Part shown: positions 25,431 through 33,504 of the stretch, piece after piece
How the letters are laid out: each line of letters starts with the position of its first letter
Numbering within the stretch: the first letter of the stretch is position 1
Source of the DNA: Streptomyces albireticuli
GTDB lineage: Bacteria; Actinomycetota; Actinomycetes; Streptomycetales; Streptomycetaceae
Direction: 5' to 3'
NCBI RefSeq assembly: GCF_002192455.1
Contig: NZ_CP021744.1
Coordinates: 7,092,501-7,156,500 of the forward strand
DNA length: 64,000 nucleotides
Translations under genes and position numbers: made by a program
The notes under the pieces: generated by a model
Databases searched by the model: none
Seen by the model: the letters and a program-made list of their open reading frames with translations, nothing else
What the model was told of the DNA's origin: nothing

Positions 25431-25661
25431 GTGCCGGAGGAGACCGGTCGCCCCTCTCAAAGGGCTTACGGATACCTACCCTTTGGTGAGAGCTGTGCGT
25501 CCCGCGCGTCGGATACGCCGCCCGCCCTCGCCGACCGGGAGGCCTCGACGCGGCAGGAGGGGTTGACGCGGGACGGCGTCGCCCTGCCAACTGATTCCGC
25601 ATCAACTCTCTTGTCACGTCCGACCCATCAGGACGAAGCCACCACCCGAACACCGCTGTAG
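25431..25661 (+). CDS. Possible small ORF (76 residues)
   Basis: GTG 25431 is preceded by a very strong GGAGGAGG site (tatcggaggaggggcc), spaced well. The product (VPEETGRPSQRAYGYLPFGE...) is polar, Thr/Ser/Arg-rich, with no signal peptide and no family I recognise. Codon third positions are less G/C-biased than in neighbours. It ends 39 bp before the NDT-Ppx gene, so it may be a leader peptide or an upstream ORF that regulates that gene. It may equally be non-coding. Confidence 0.4.
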   Translation: MPEETGRPSQRAYGYLPFGESCASRASDTPPALADREASTRQEGLTRDGVALPTDSASTLLSRPTHQDEATTRTPL

Positions 25662-25700
25662 GAACGCCGTCGTGAACGCCCCGACCGAGGAGCGATTCGT

Positions 25701-27143
25701 ATGCCGCATGCCTACTACTGCGCCAAGTGCAAGAACGAGCAGACCGACCCGTCCCACGCCGAACGCCTCGCCGGCATCCTCGGGCTGACCCTGTGGTTAC
25801 CCAAGGACGAGGCCGATTCGTTCGGATTCCCCGACGGCGCTCTCGCGTGCCGGCAGGCCATCGACGAAGCCGAGTGCGTCATCTGCCAGCCGCCGATCGG
25901 CCGTGACTGCGCCTGGGAACTCGGCTACGCCGCGGGCGCCGGGAAGAAGATCTACGTCATCGGGCCGCTGCCGGAGGACGACTGGATGACCAAAATAGAC
26001 ATCCACCATGTCGACCCGGCCGCCCTGACGGCCCGCGTCCGGCCGCCTCGTGCCGACGACGGGCGGGCCGGTGCCCCGGCGTTCATGGCACAGGGCCGAA
26101 GAGACGACGGCGACCTGTCGCACCGGCGGCCGTCGCCGGCCGGGGACGCGCGCACCAGGGTGGCGGCGATCGACTGCGGCACCAACTCGATCCGGCTCCT
26201 CGTGGCCGATCTGCCCTCGGCGGGCCACGGCCCGGACGCGCGCATGTCCGAGGTGGTGGAACGGTTCGACATCATCCGCCTGGGACAGGACGTGGACCGC
26301 ACCGGGAGACTGGCGCGGGAGGCCGTCGGCCGCGCGCGTGCGGTCCTGACCGATTACGCGGCGCTGATCACCGCGTTCGGCGCCGAGCGCGTGCGGATGT
26401 GCGGCACCTGGGTGACGCGTGGCGCCGCCGACGGCGGGGAGTTCCTGGCCCTGGTGCGCGACACGCTCGGCTTGACGAGCGAGGCGCTGTCCGGCGGACA
26501 GGAAGCCCACCTGGCCTTCACGGGCGTCACCCGCGCCCTGGCGGACCGGGCCGGGGCCCCGTATCTGATGGCCGACATCGGCGGTGGCTCGACCCAGTTC
26601 GCGCTCGGCTCCTCGGACGCCGAGCACGCCGTCTCCGCCGACCTCGGATGCGTACGGATCGCGGAACACCACCTGCGCACCGACCCGCCGGCACCGCGGG
26701 AGATCGCCGAGGCCGAACAGGCCGTCGAAGCCGGGCTCGACAAGGCGCTGGAGGCGTTGCCGGGATGGCAGGACGCCACCCTGATCGGGGCCTCCGAGGC
26801 GGTCACCACCGTGGCGGCGATCGCCTGGGAAGGGGCGTCCCCCGCACCCGGATCCCACCCAGGGCGGCTGAGCTACCGCGACGTGGACCGGGTGGTGACC
26901 GAACTGCTGGGGTCCACGGCCGCGCAGCGGGCCCGGATGCCCGGCATGCACCCGGGCATGGTGGACGTGATCGTCGCGAGCGCGCTGGTGGTGCGGGCCA
27001 CGATGAAGCACCTCGGCAAGGAGACGATGGTCGTCAGCCGGCACGGACTCCTGCACGGCATCGCCTGGTCGCTCGGCGACCGGCCACCGCACACCGCTTC
27101 CCCCGTGGCGGTCGCGGTCGACGACGGAAAGGCGCGGCCGTGA
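25701..27143 (+). CDS. Deoxyribosyltransferase-like domain fused to Ppx/GppA phosphatase
   Basis: 480 residues from the ATG after GAGGAGCGATTCGT. Residues 1-110 form a nucleoside 2-deoxyribosyltransferase-like fold: Asp55 in AIDEAECVIC and GRDCAWELGYAAGAGKK, where Glu73 sits at the usual nucleophile position. After a 40-residue Pro/Arg/Asp linker, residues 152-470 are a full Ppx/GppA ASKHA domain (VAAIDCGTNSIRLL, SGGQEAHLAF with the catalytic Glu, IGGGSTQFALG). Ppx/GppA enzymes split polyphosphate or pppGpp. A TTA codon is at residue 33 (25797-25799), implying bldA control. The next gene overlaps by 4 bp. I do not know this fusion as a described family. Confidence 0.85.
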   Translation: MPHAYYCAKCKNEQTDPSHAERLAGILGLTLWLPKDEADSFGFPDGALACRQAIDEAECVICQPPIGRDCAWELGYAAGAGKKIYVIGPLPEDDWMTKIDIHHVDPAALTARVRPPRADDGRAGAPAFMAQGRRDDGDLSHRRPSPAGDARTRVAAIDCGTNSIRLLVADLPSAGHGPDARMSEVVERFDIIRLGQDVDRTGRLAREAVGRARAVLTDYAALITAFGAERVRMCGTWVTRGAADGGEFLALVRDTLGLTSEALSGGQEAHLAFTGVTRALADRAGAPYLMADIGGGSTQFALGSSDAEHAVSADLGCVRIAEHHLRTDPPAPREIAEAEQAVEAGLDKALEALPGWQDATLIGASEAVTTVAAIAWEGASPAPGSHPGRLSYRDVDRVVTELLGSTAAQRARMPGMHPGMVDVIVASALVVRATMKHLGKETMVVSRHGLLHGIAWSLGDRPPHTASPVAVAVDDGKARP

Positions 27144-27766
27144 ACATCGTCGTCAGCATGACCGGCGCGTCGGGTGCCGTCATCGGCGTCCGCACGCTCC
27201 AGGCACTGCGGGCGCTGGACGTCGAGACCCACCTCGTCCTCACCCGGTGGGGGCGCGCCCTGGTGGAGTACGAGACCGACCGCACCGTGCGGGATCTGCG
27301 CGAGACGGCCGACCACGTCCACGGGCCCGGGGACCAGGCGGCCGCGATAGCCAGCGGCTCCTACCGGACCGACGGGATGATCATCGCCCCGTGCAGCATG
27401 AAGACGCTGGCCGCGATCCGGGCGGGGTACGCCGAGGACCTCGTCGTACGGGCGGCCGATGTCACGCTCAAGGAGCGGCGGAAACTCGTCCTCGTCCCCC
27501 GTGAGACACCACTGAACGAGATCCACCTGGAGAACATGCTGGCCCTGGCCCGCATGGGAGCCCTGATCCTCCCTCCGATGCCGGCCTTCTACAACCACCC
27601 CGAGACCATCGACGACATCGTCATGCACCTCGTGGCCCGCATCCTCGACCACTTCGGCCTCGAACTCCCCTCCGCCTTCCGGTGGAAGGGCGGGCTCGAC
27701 AGGCCTGAGGTCGAGCCCGCGACGGACGACCCGGTCGCGGACCCGGTCGCGCCGTCCGGAGCCTAG
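27140..27766 (+). CDS. UbiX/Pad1-like flavin prenyltransferase homologue
   Basis: 208 residues. Start GTG overlaps the stop of the NDT-Ppx gene (GTGA), so they are coupled. MTGASGAVIG is the flavin-binding loop, SYRTDGMIIAPCSMKTLAAI carries the Ser/Cys active-site region, and RRKLVLVPRETPLNEIHLEN matches the dimethylallyl-phosphate loop of UbiX. It should make prenylated FMN for a UbiD decarboxylase, but no UbiD gene is in the window. Homologues also form part of hydroxyarylate decarboxylases. A 20-residue acidic tail (EPATDDPVADPVAPSGA) is unusual. Confidence 0.88.
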   Translation: MNIVVSMTGASGAVIGVRTLQALRALDVETHLVLTRWGRALVEYETDRTVRDLRETADHVHGPGDQAAAIASGSYRTDGMIIAPCSMKTLAAIRAGYAEDLVVRAADVTLKERRKLVLVPRETPLNEIHLENMLALARMGALILPPMPAFYNHPETIDDIVMHLVARILDHFGLELPSAFRWKGGLDRPEVEPATDDPVADPVAPSGA

Positions 27767-28626
27767 GCGCTGACGACCTCCCGCACCGCCGCGAGGAACT
27801 CCTCCGTGCGCGGGTGCGTGGGGTGGGCGGGCCGGGCGAGGTAGACCGTGGCGGCGGGCGCGTCGTCGACCGGGACGAAGCGCACCCCCGGGTGACCGTG
27901 GCTCTCCGCCGTGCCGGCCGCGCCGACGCCGAACGCGCCACCCGTGGCGATGAGGTTCAGCCACTCGTCGACGTTGCGCACCTCGACCGTGCGGTCCGGG
28001 CGCCGCGCCGGGGGCCAGAGGTCCACCGAGGCGGTGCCGGTGTCCGGCCACAGGGCCAGTGGGAGGGCCGGGCCGGAGGTGAGTTCCGCCAGGCGCACCC
28101 GCTCGCGGGCCGCGAGCGGGTGGTCGTCGGGCAGGGCGGCGACCCGGTCCTCGGTGTAGAGGGCCTCGGTGCGGATGCGCGGGTCGGCGGGCACGGTGCG
28201 GAGCACCGCCACGTCGGTGTCACCGGTGGCCAGGCCCGCGGTGCTGTTGTCCTGCCGGACGACTTCGAGCGGCGCGTGCGGATGCGCCCGACGCCACGAG
28301 CGCAGCAGCGGGACGGTCTGCCGCCCGAGGACCGCGCACGTGTAGCCGAGCCGCAGCGGCCGGTCGACGGCCCGGGTGTCGGCGAGCGCCGCGTCGAGGT
28401 GGGCGAGGATGGCGCGCCCATGCCCGAGGAGGGTCTCCCCGGCCCGGGTCAGGTCCAGATGGCGGGAGGAGCGGTCGACCAGCCGGACCCCGACGCGCGC
28501 CTCCAGCTGGGCGAGCGTGCGGGAGAGGGCGGGCTGCGTCATGTGCAGCCGGGCGGCAGCGGCGGTGACGGTGCCGGCCTCGGCGATGGCGGCCAGGGCC
28601 TTGAGATGACGCAGTTCCACATCCAT
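27763..28626 (-). CDS. LysR-family regulator (paralogue of 59220-60086)
   Basis: 287 residues from ATG 28624-28626. HTH residues 1-60 (MDVELRHLKALAAIAEAGTV, then TQPALSRTLAQLE). The effector domain contains VDLWPPARRPDRTVEVRNVD, close to a block in the LysR at 59220-60086. Its stop overlaps the convergent UbiX-like stop in the shared CTAG. It is divergent from the SDR gene at 28764. TATGCT 12 bp before the start codon is a good -10 for a leaderless mRNA. Confidence 0.93.
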   Translation of the reverse strand: MDVELRHLKALAAIAEAGTVTAAAARLHMTQPALSRTLAQLEARVGVRLVDRSSRHLDLTRAGETLLGHGRAILAHLDAALADTRAVDRPLRLGYTCAVLGRQTVPLLRSWRRAHPHAPLEVVRQDNSTAGLATGDTDVAVLRTVPADPRIRTEALYTEDRVAALPDDHPLAARERVRLAELTSGPALPLALWPDTGTASVDLWPPARRPDRTVEVRNVDEWLNLIATGGAFGVGAAGTAESHGHPGVRFVPVDDAPAATVYLARPAHPTHPRTEEFLAAVREVVSA

Positions 28627-28631
28627 GCGTG

Positions 28632-28662
28632 GGAAGCATAGTCGCTGCCCGGACGGCATTTC
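28632..28662. promoter_or_regulatory. LysR promoter/operator with conserved GGAAGCATA...GGCATTTC
   Basis: GGAAGCATA (28632-28640) and GGCATTTC (28655-28662) recur with almost the same spacing before the paralogous LysR gene (60092-60100 and 60116-60123). On the minus strand GGAAGCATA reads TATGCTTCC, a -10 element that would start transcription at or next to the ATG. Confidence 0.55.
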
Positions 28663-28763
28663 CGGGGGCGGAGCGCGGTCCGTAGCGTCGGATGCGCCGG
28701 GTGGTTCGCCCGGTCTCCCCGGGGCGTTCCCGGGGGGTTCTCCAGACATTTGGACGGTGAGCC

Positions 28764-29363
28764 ATGAGGATTCTTCTGGTCGGCGCGGGTGGCACGCTGG
28801 GCTCCGCGGTGCGCGAGGCGCTCGCGGAGCGCGGGCACGAGGTGGTCGGCGTGGGCCGCACGGGCGGTGACCTGGTCTGCGACGTCACCGACCCGGAGGC
28901 CGTGGCCCGGATGTACGCGCAGGCCGGCCCGCTGGACGCGGTGGCCGTCGCGGCGGGTGACGCCGTGTTCAAGCCGCTGGCCGAGCTGGCCGCGGACGAC
29001 TTCGCGGCGACCTTCCGCGGCAAGGCCCTCAGCCAGTTGGAGCTGGTCCGCCAAGGCGCCAGGCACGTGGCCGCGACCGGCTCCTTCACCCTGGTCAGCG
29101 GCATCCTCACGGAGGAGCCGATCGTGGCCGGGTCCGCCGCGTCCGCGGCCAACGGCGCGGTCGAGGCGTTCGTACGCGCCGCCGCGATCGAGCTCCCGCC
29201 GCAGCGGATCAACGCGGTCAGCCCGACGGTGGCCGAGGAGTCCCTGCCCGCCTACGGTCCGTTCTTCGTGGGCATGGAGCCCGTCCCGGCGGCACGTGTC
29301 GCGACGGCGTACGTCCGCTCGGTCGAGGGGGCGCGGACGGGGCAGGTGTACCGGGTGCGCTAG
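28764..29363 (+). CDS. Short SDR-like protein
   Basis: 199 residues. LLVGAGGTLGSAVREALA is the NAD(P)-binding start. It is shorter than classical SDRs (about 250) and the usual YxxxK is replaced by SAASAANGAVEAF, which lacks Tyr and Lys. Such compact SDR-like proteins occur next to LysR regulators in actinobacteria. It is divergent from the LysR gene and probably its target. The function may be binding or an atypical reduction. Confidence 0.85.
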   Translation: MRILLVGAGGTLGSAVREALAERGHEVVGVGRTGGDLVCDVTDPEAVARMYAQAGPLDAVAVAAGDAVFKPLAELAADDFAATFRGKALSQLELVRQGARHVAATGSFTLVSGILTEEPIVAGSAASAANGAVEAFVRAAAIELPPQRINAVSPTVAEESLPAYGPFFVGMEPVPAARVATAYVRSVEGARTGQVYRVR

Positions 29364-29425
29364 AGGCCGGCTCCGGCGGGCCACGGGAACGCGGCGGTCA
29401 TCGCGGTCACGTTCCGCGGACATGC

Positions 29426-29462
29426 CGACGCCGGGGACCCCGTACAGGGTTCCCCGGCGTCG
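29426..29462. terminator. Terminator between convergent SDR and ABC permease genes
   Basis: CGACGCCGGGGA (29426-29437) pairs with TCCCCGGCGTCG (29451-29462), and an inner CCC/GGG extends the stem after a one-base bulge. It lies between the two stop codons. Confidence 0.78.
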
Positions 29463-29488
29463 TAGGAGCGGGCGAAGGCGTGCGCGTC

Positions 29489-31555
29489 CTACCGGCGCCC
29501 GCGCATGAGCAGGTGGAGGAAGTACGGCGTGCCGATCACCGCGGTCATCAGGCCGGCGCCCAGCTGGGCCGGTGCGATCACGGTCCGGCCCAGCATGTCC
29601 GCGGTGCAGACGAGCAGAGCGCCCAGGAGCACCGAGACCGGGATCACGCGGACGTGCCGGCGGCCCACCAGGGCGCGGGCCGCGTGCGGTGCCACGAGGC
29701 CCACGAAGCCGATCATGCCCGCGGCCGCCACGGCGGTGGCGCTGAGCAGGACGCTCAGCACGAGGAAGCCCAGGCGTCCCCGTGCCGGGTCGAGTCCCAG
29801 GAGTCTCGGGGTGTCCTCGTCGAGCGAGACGAGGTCGAGCTCGGTGCGGTTGAGCACCGCGACGAGTACGCCCACGGCGAGGACGACCGCGAGCGGCGCC
29901 GCGTCGGGCAGGGTCCGCCCGTAGGTGGAGCCCGAGAGCCAGGTGAGGGCCTTCGTCGCGTTGAACGGGTCGGTGAGGACGATGATCAGGCTGATCAGGG
30001 CGGAGGTGCCGGTGGCGGCGCCGAACCCGACGAGGACCAGCCGGTTCTGCTGGAACCCGCCCCGTGCCGCGAGTCCGAAGACGACGGCGGAGACGACCGC
30101 GGCGCCCGCGAACGCGGCACCGGCGATGCCCCACGAGCCGACCGACGGCACCGTCGTCACGACGAGCACGGCGCCGAGGGAGGCCCCGCCGGAGACGCCC
30201 AGGGTGGCGGGCTCCGCGAGGGGGTTGCGGGTCACGGCCTGGACGAGCGTTCCGGCCAGGGCGAGCGCCGCGCCCGCGAGGAGCGCCGCGACGACCCGGG
30301 GCACGCGGGTGTCGAGGACGAAGCCGACGGTCCGGCCCGCACTGCCCTGGGCCCAGTTCACCACGTCGCCCAGGAGCAGTTTGCTGTCGCCCAGCAGGAC
30401 GGCGGCGACCGTCACGCCGACGAGCGCCACCGCCAGTACGGCCGTGGTGGTCAGGAAGACGGTCCTGCTCCGGATGCGCAGCCGGTCGGTCGCGGTGGCC
30501 CCGGCGGTGTCCTTGACCCGGGTGGCCATCACGATCAGGAGCACGGCGCCGGCGACGCTGGTCGCGACGCCCGTCGGCACGGCGACGGCCACGTCGGCCG
30601 GCACGAAGGCGCGCAGGAGCACGTCCGAGCCGAGGACCAGCACCGCGCCGGCCAGGCCCGCGACCGGAATGCCCGAACGCGCGCGGGTGAACGCGCGGAC
30701 CCTGCGGGCCACGGGGCGGACGAGGGCGGGGGCGCACAGGCCGACGAAGCCGATCGGCCCGGCGAGGGTGACGGCCGCCGCGGAGAGCAGCGTCGCGAGC
30801 ACCACCACCGTGATCCGGGTGGCCCGGACGGGGACGCCCAGGCCCCGGGCGGCGTCGTCGCCGAGCGCCAGGGCGTCGATGCGGCGGGCGACGAGCAGCA
30901 GCCCGACGAGTCCGACGAGGCCGACCGGCGCCGTATGGAGCACGGCGTCGAAGCCGTGCTGGGCGATGCTGCCCTGGTTCCACTGGTAGAGGCCCTCGGT
31001 CTGCTGGGGGAACAGCAGGAGCAGCCCCTCGGTGACGGCGGTCAGGCCGAGGGTGAGGGAACTGCCGGCGAGGACGAGCCGTACGGAGCCCGTGCCCAGG
31101 CCGGACAGGCCGAGCACGACGGCCGCCGCCGCGAGGCCGCCGGCGAACGCGACGCCGGAGTGGGCGACGAGGGGGAGCGAGACGCCGGTGACCGAGACCA
31201 GCCCGAGGGCCAGGTAGGAGCCGGCGTTGACCGCGAGGGTGTCGGGGGAGGCGAGCACGTTGCGGCTGACGGCCTGGAGGGCGGCGCCCGCCATGCCGAG
31301 GACGACGCCGACGAGCAGTCCGGCGGCCATCCTCGGCAGCCGGGAGGAGACGACGACGGACGCGTCGCCCGGGTCCGCCCGGCCGGTGAGCGCCTTCCAG
31401 ATCTCGGAGGCGCCCACCGAGGCGGTGCCCTGCGTGATGTCGGCGAGCGCGAGGCCCACGAGGAGGAGGACCAGAACGGCCACCGCCGTGGCCGCGCCCG
31501 TCCGGGAGGCGGCCGCCGGCGGACGGGTGGCGGGAGGTGAGGCGGTGACGGTCAC
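29489..31555 (-). CDS. Double-length FecCD-type siderophore ABC permease
   Basis: 688 residues, twice the usual length, with two FecCD repeats fused head to tail (about 20-345 and 365-688), as in FhuB. Repeat marks are SRLPRMAAGLLVGVVLGMAG and TRVPRVVAALLAGAALALAG, and the EAA-like loops IGFVGLCAPALVR and IGFVGLVAPHAAR. About 20 transmembrane helices. It supplies the whole transmembrane unit for import of an Fe3+-siderophore. It is the last gene of the operon with the binding protein and ATPase upstream. Confidence 0.93.
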   Translation of the reverse strand: MTVTASPPATRPPAAASRTGAATAVAVLVLLLVGLALADITQGTASVGASEIWKALTGRADPGDASVVVSSRLPRMAAGLLVGVVLGMAGAALQAVSRNVLASPDTLAVNAGSYLALGLVSVTGVSLPLVAHSGVAFAGGLAAAAVVLGLSGLGTGSVRLVLAGSSLTLGLTAVTEGLLLLFPQQTEGLYQWNQGSIAQHGFDAVLHTAPVGLVGLVGLLLVARRIDALALGDDAARGLGVPVRATRITVVVLATLLSAAAVTLAGPIGFVGLCAPALVRPVARRVRAFTRARSGIPVAGLAGAVLVLGSDVLLRAFVPADVAVAVPTGVATSVAGAVLLIVMATRVKDTAGATATDRLRIRSRTVFLTTTAVLAVALVGVTVAAVLLGDSKLLLGDVVNWAQGSAGRTVGFVLDTRVPRVVAALLAGAALALAGTLVQAVTRNPLAEPATLGVSGGASLGAVLVVTTVPSVGSWGIAGAAFAGAAVVSAVVFGLAARGGFQQNRLVLVGFGAATGTSALISLIIVLTDPFNATKALTWLSGSTYGRTLPDAAPLAVVLAVGVLVAVLNRTELDLVSLDEDTPRLLGLDPARGRLGFLVLSVLLSATAVAAAGMIGFVGLVAPHAARALVGRRHVRVIPVSVLLGALLVCTADMLGRTVIAPAQLGAGLMTAVIGTPYFLHLLMRGRR

Positions 31556-31559
31556 GGTG

Positions 31560-32549
31560 CTACTTCTTCTTCAGGGCCTCGACGACGGAGTCGACGTACT
31601 TGCCCATCGACTGGGGGCCGCCGAACATCCAGATGCCGTCGGGCAGCCGGTGGACGTTGCCCTTCTCCACGAACGGCAGCGACGTCCACGCGGAGTCCTT
31701 CGCCAGGACGCCGGCGAACGGCGTGCTGTTCTTGTCGCCCTCGCTGCCGATGTAGGCGAACCGGACGTCCTCGTCGAGCTTGGTGAGGCCCTCGACGTCG
31801 GTGGAGCCGAGCCCGTAGCTCTTGTCGCCCTCGACGGTCCAGGCGTTCTTCAGACCGAGCTTCTCGTTGACGGCCCCGATGAGCGAACCGCTGGTGTACG
31901 GCCGGATCGTGACCTGGTTGGAGACGACGTAACCGTCGGCGAAGGCGTACTTCGCCCCGCCGTGACCGGCGTCGGCGAGCGCCTTCCTGCCCTCGCCCAG
32001 CTTCGCCTCGAAGTCCTTCTTGAGCTTCTCGGCCTGCTGTGTGGTGCCGGTGGCCTTGGCTATGAGGTCGAGGTTCTTGTTCATCTGCCCGATCGGGTCG
32101 GCGGCGTCGGCGGCGCGCACCTCCAGGACCGGGGCGACCTTGCGCAGCTGCTTCACGACGGCCGGCTTGAGGTCGTCGGTGGCGACGATGAGGTCCGGCT
32201 TCAGGGCGGCGATGGTGTCCGTGCTCGGCTCACCGCGGGTGCCGATGTCCTTGGGGTCGTTCTTGAGCGGGGCCGCGGTGTTCCAGGTCTTGTAGCCCTT
32301 GACGTCGGCGACGCCGGCGGGGGCGACGCCCAGCGAGACCAGGCTCTCGACGACGTTCCACTCGGTGCCGACGACCTTCTTGGCCGGGCCGTCGAGCTCC
32401 ACCTTCGCGCCCTTGGCGTCGGTGAGGGTGAGGGGCTCGGCGGTCTTCTTCTTCGCGTCGTCGTCGGCGGCGGGCTCGGTGGTTCCGCAGGCGGTCAGGG
32501 CGAGGGCAGCGGCGGTGGCGGCCGCCGCGGTGAGGAGGAAGCGTCTCAT
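31560..32549 (-). CDS. Siderophore-binding lipoprotein (FecB/FepB type)
   Basis: 329 residues. The lipobox LTAC (Cys21) follows a classic signal, so a membrane-anchored lipoprotein. The two-lobed Fe-siderophore-binding fold includes VVGTEWNVVESLVSLGVAPA, the link helix (KKDFEAKLGEGRKAL) and the C-terminal YVDSVVEALKKK. It delivers the siderophore to the permease. Its ATG overlaps the stop of the ATPase gene by 4 bp (ATGA), and 4 nt separate it from the permease. Confidence 0.93.
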   Translation of the reverse strand: MRRFLLTAAAATAAALALTACGTTEPAADDDAKKKTAEPLTLTDAKGAKVELDGPAKKVVGTEWNVVESLVSLGVAPAGVADVKGYKTWNTAAPLKNDPKDIGTRGEPSTDTIAALKPDLIVATDDLKPAVVKQLRKVAPVLEVRAADAADPIGQMNKNLDLIAKATGTTQQAEKLKKDFEAKLGEGRKALADAGHGGAKYAFADGYVVSNQVTIRPYTSGSLIGAVNEKLGLKNAWTVEGDKSYGLGSTDVEGLTKLDEDVRFAYIGSEGDKNSTPFAGVLAKDSAWTSLPFVEKGNVHRLPDGIWMFGGPQSMGKYVDSVVEALKKK

Positions 32550-33406
32550 GAGGTGGTGCTGAGCCTTTCGTTACGCGTGTGGTGCCGGCCGATCGCGCGG
32601 GTGCGCAGCCGGCCCGTGGTGGGGTCGTGGTCGACCTCGATGCGGATGCCGTACGTGTCGGTGAGTTGCCGCGGTGTCAGGACGTCCTCGGGGAGGCCGT
32701 CGGCGATGACCCGGCCCGCGCGGAGCAGCACGATGCGGTCGGCCACGGCCGCGGCCTGGTCGAGGTCGTGCAGGACGGCGCCGACGGCGATCCCGTGGTC
32801 GTCCGCCAGGTCGCGGACCAGGTCGAGGAGCTCGATCTGGTACCGCAGGTCGAGGTAGGTCGTCGGCTCGTCGAGGAGCAGCACGCCGGTCTCCTGCGCG
32901 AGGCAGCCGGCGAGCCAGACGCGCTGGAGCTGTCCTCCGGAGAGGTGTTCGGCGCCGCGCTCGGCGAGTTCCCCGACGCCCGTCATGGCGAGCGCGCGGT
33001 CCACGGCGGCCCGGCCTCCCGGGTCCGCCTTGCCCCAGCGGCCCTGGTGCGGGTAGCGGCCGAATTCGACCACATCCCGGACGGTCAGTCCACTGGGGGT
33101 GGGGCGCCCTTGGGTCAGCAGGGCCACGCGGCGTGAGAACTCGCGGGGGGACAGCGCGAGGCCGTCGGTGTCGGAGTCGATGACGAGCTCGGCGGTCCGG
33201 GGGCGCTGGAGCCGGGCGAGCGTGCGCAGGAGCGTCGACTTCCCGCTGCCGTTGGGACCCACCAGGACGGTCACTTCACCGGGCCGCAGCGTCAGGGACG
33301 CGTCGTGCACGACGTCGACGCCGTCGTACGCCACGGTGACACCCGTGGCCGACAGCTCATGCCCACGGGGACGCCTGGCGTCGGGGGTCTCTTCAGCAAC
33401 TCTCAC
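32546..33406 (-). CDS. Siderophore ABC transporter ATP-binding protein
   Basis: 286 residues from a GTG at 33404-33406. Walker A GPNGSGKST, signature LSGGQLQRV, Walker B VLLLDEPTTYLD and the H-loop VLHDLDQ are all intact (FhuC/FecE family). The iron box ends 6 bp upstream of the GTG, so the transcript is probably leaderless or nearly so. It forms one operon with the two genes downstream. It should be repressed by DmdR1/IdeR plus Fe2+. Confidence 0.94.
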   Translation of the reverse strand: MRVAEETPDARRPRGHELSATGVTVAYDGVDVVHDASLTLRPGEVTVLVGPNGSGKSTLLRTLARLQRPRTAELVIDSDTDGLALSPREFSRRVALLTQGRPTPSGLTVRDVVEFGRYPHQGRWGKADPGGRAAVDRALAMTGVGELAERGAEHLSGGQLQRVWLAGCLAQETGVLLLDEPTTYLDLRYQIELLDLVRDLADDHGIAVGAVLHDLDQAAAVADRIVLLRAGRVIADGLPEDVLTPRQLTDTYGIRIEVDHDPTTGRLRTRAIGRHHTRNERLSTTS

Positions 33407-33412
33407 GCTGCG

Positions 33413-33429
33413 AAGGTTAGCCTAACCTT
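33413..33429 (-). promoter_or_regulatory. Iron box (DmdR/IdeR operator)
   Basis: AAGGTTAG-C-CTAACCTT, an 8-1-8 perfect dyad, matches the actinobacterial consensus TTAGGTTAGGCTAACCTAA. It lies directly before the siderophore importer operon. Confidence 0.9.
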
Positions 33430-33504
33430 ATGACGGGGTGAAGTGGGGTCGGGACGGCCGGGCACAAGACGAAATTTCGCCATATTTTTCGAGTCGGCCG
33501 CGCT

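Noticed and set aside
28539..30983. 814-codon minus-strand open frame across the LysR/SDR area and permease
   Set aside because: Arg/Pro/Gly-rich shadow frame of the real permease and SDR genes, with no family match and no ribosome site.
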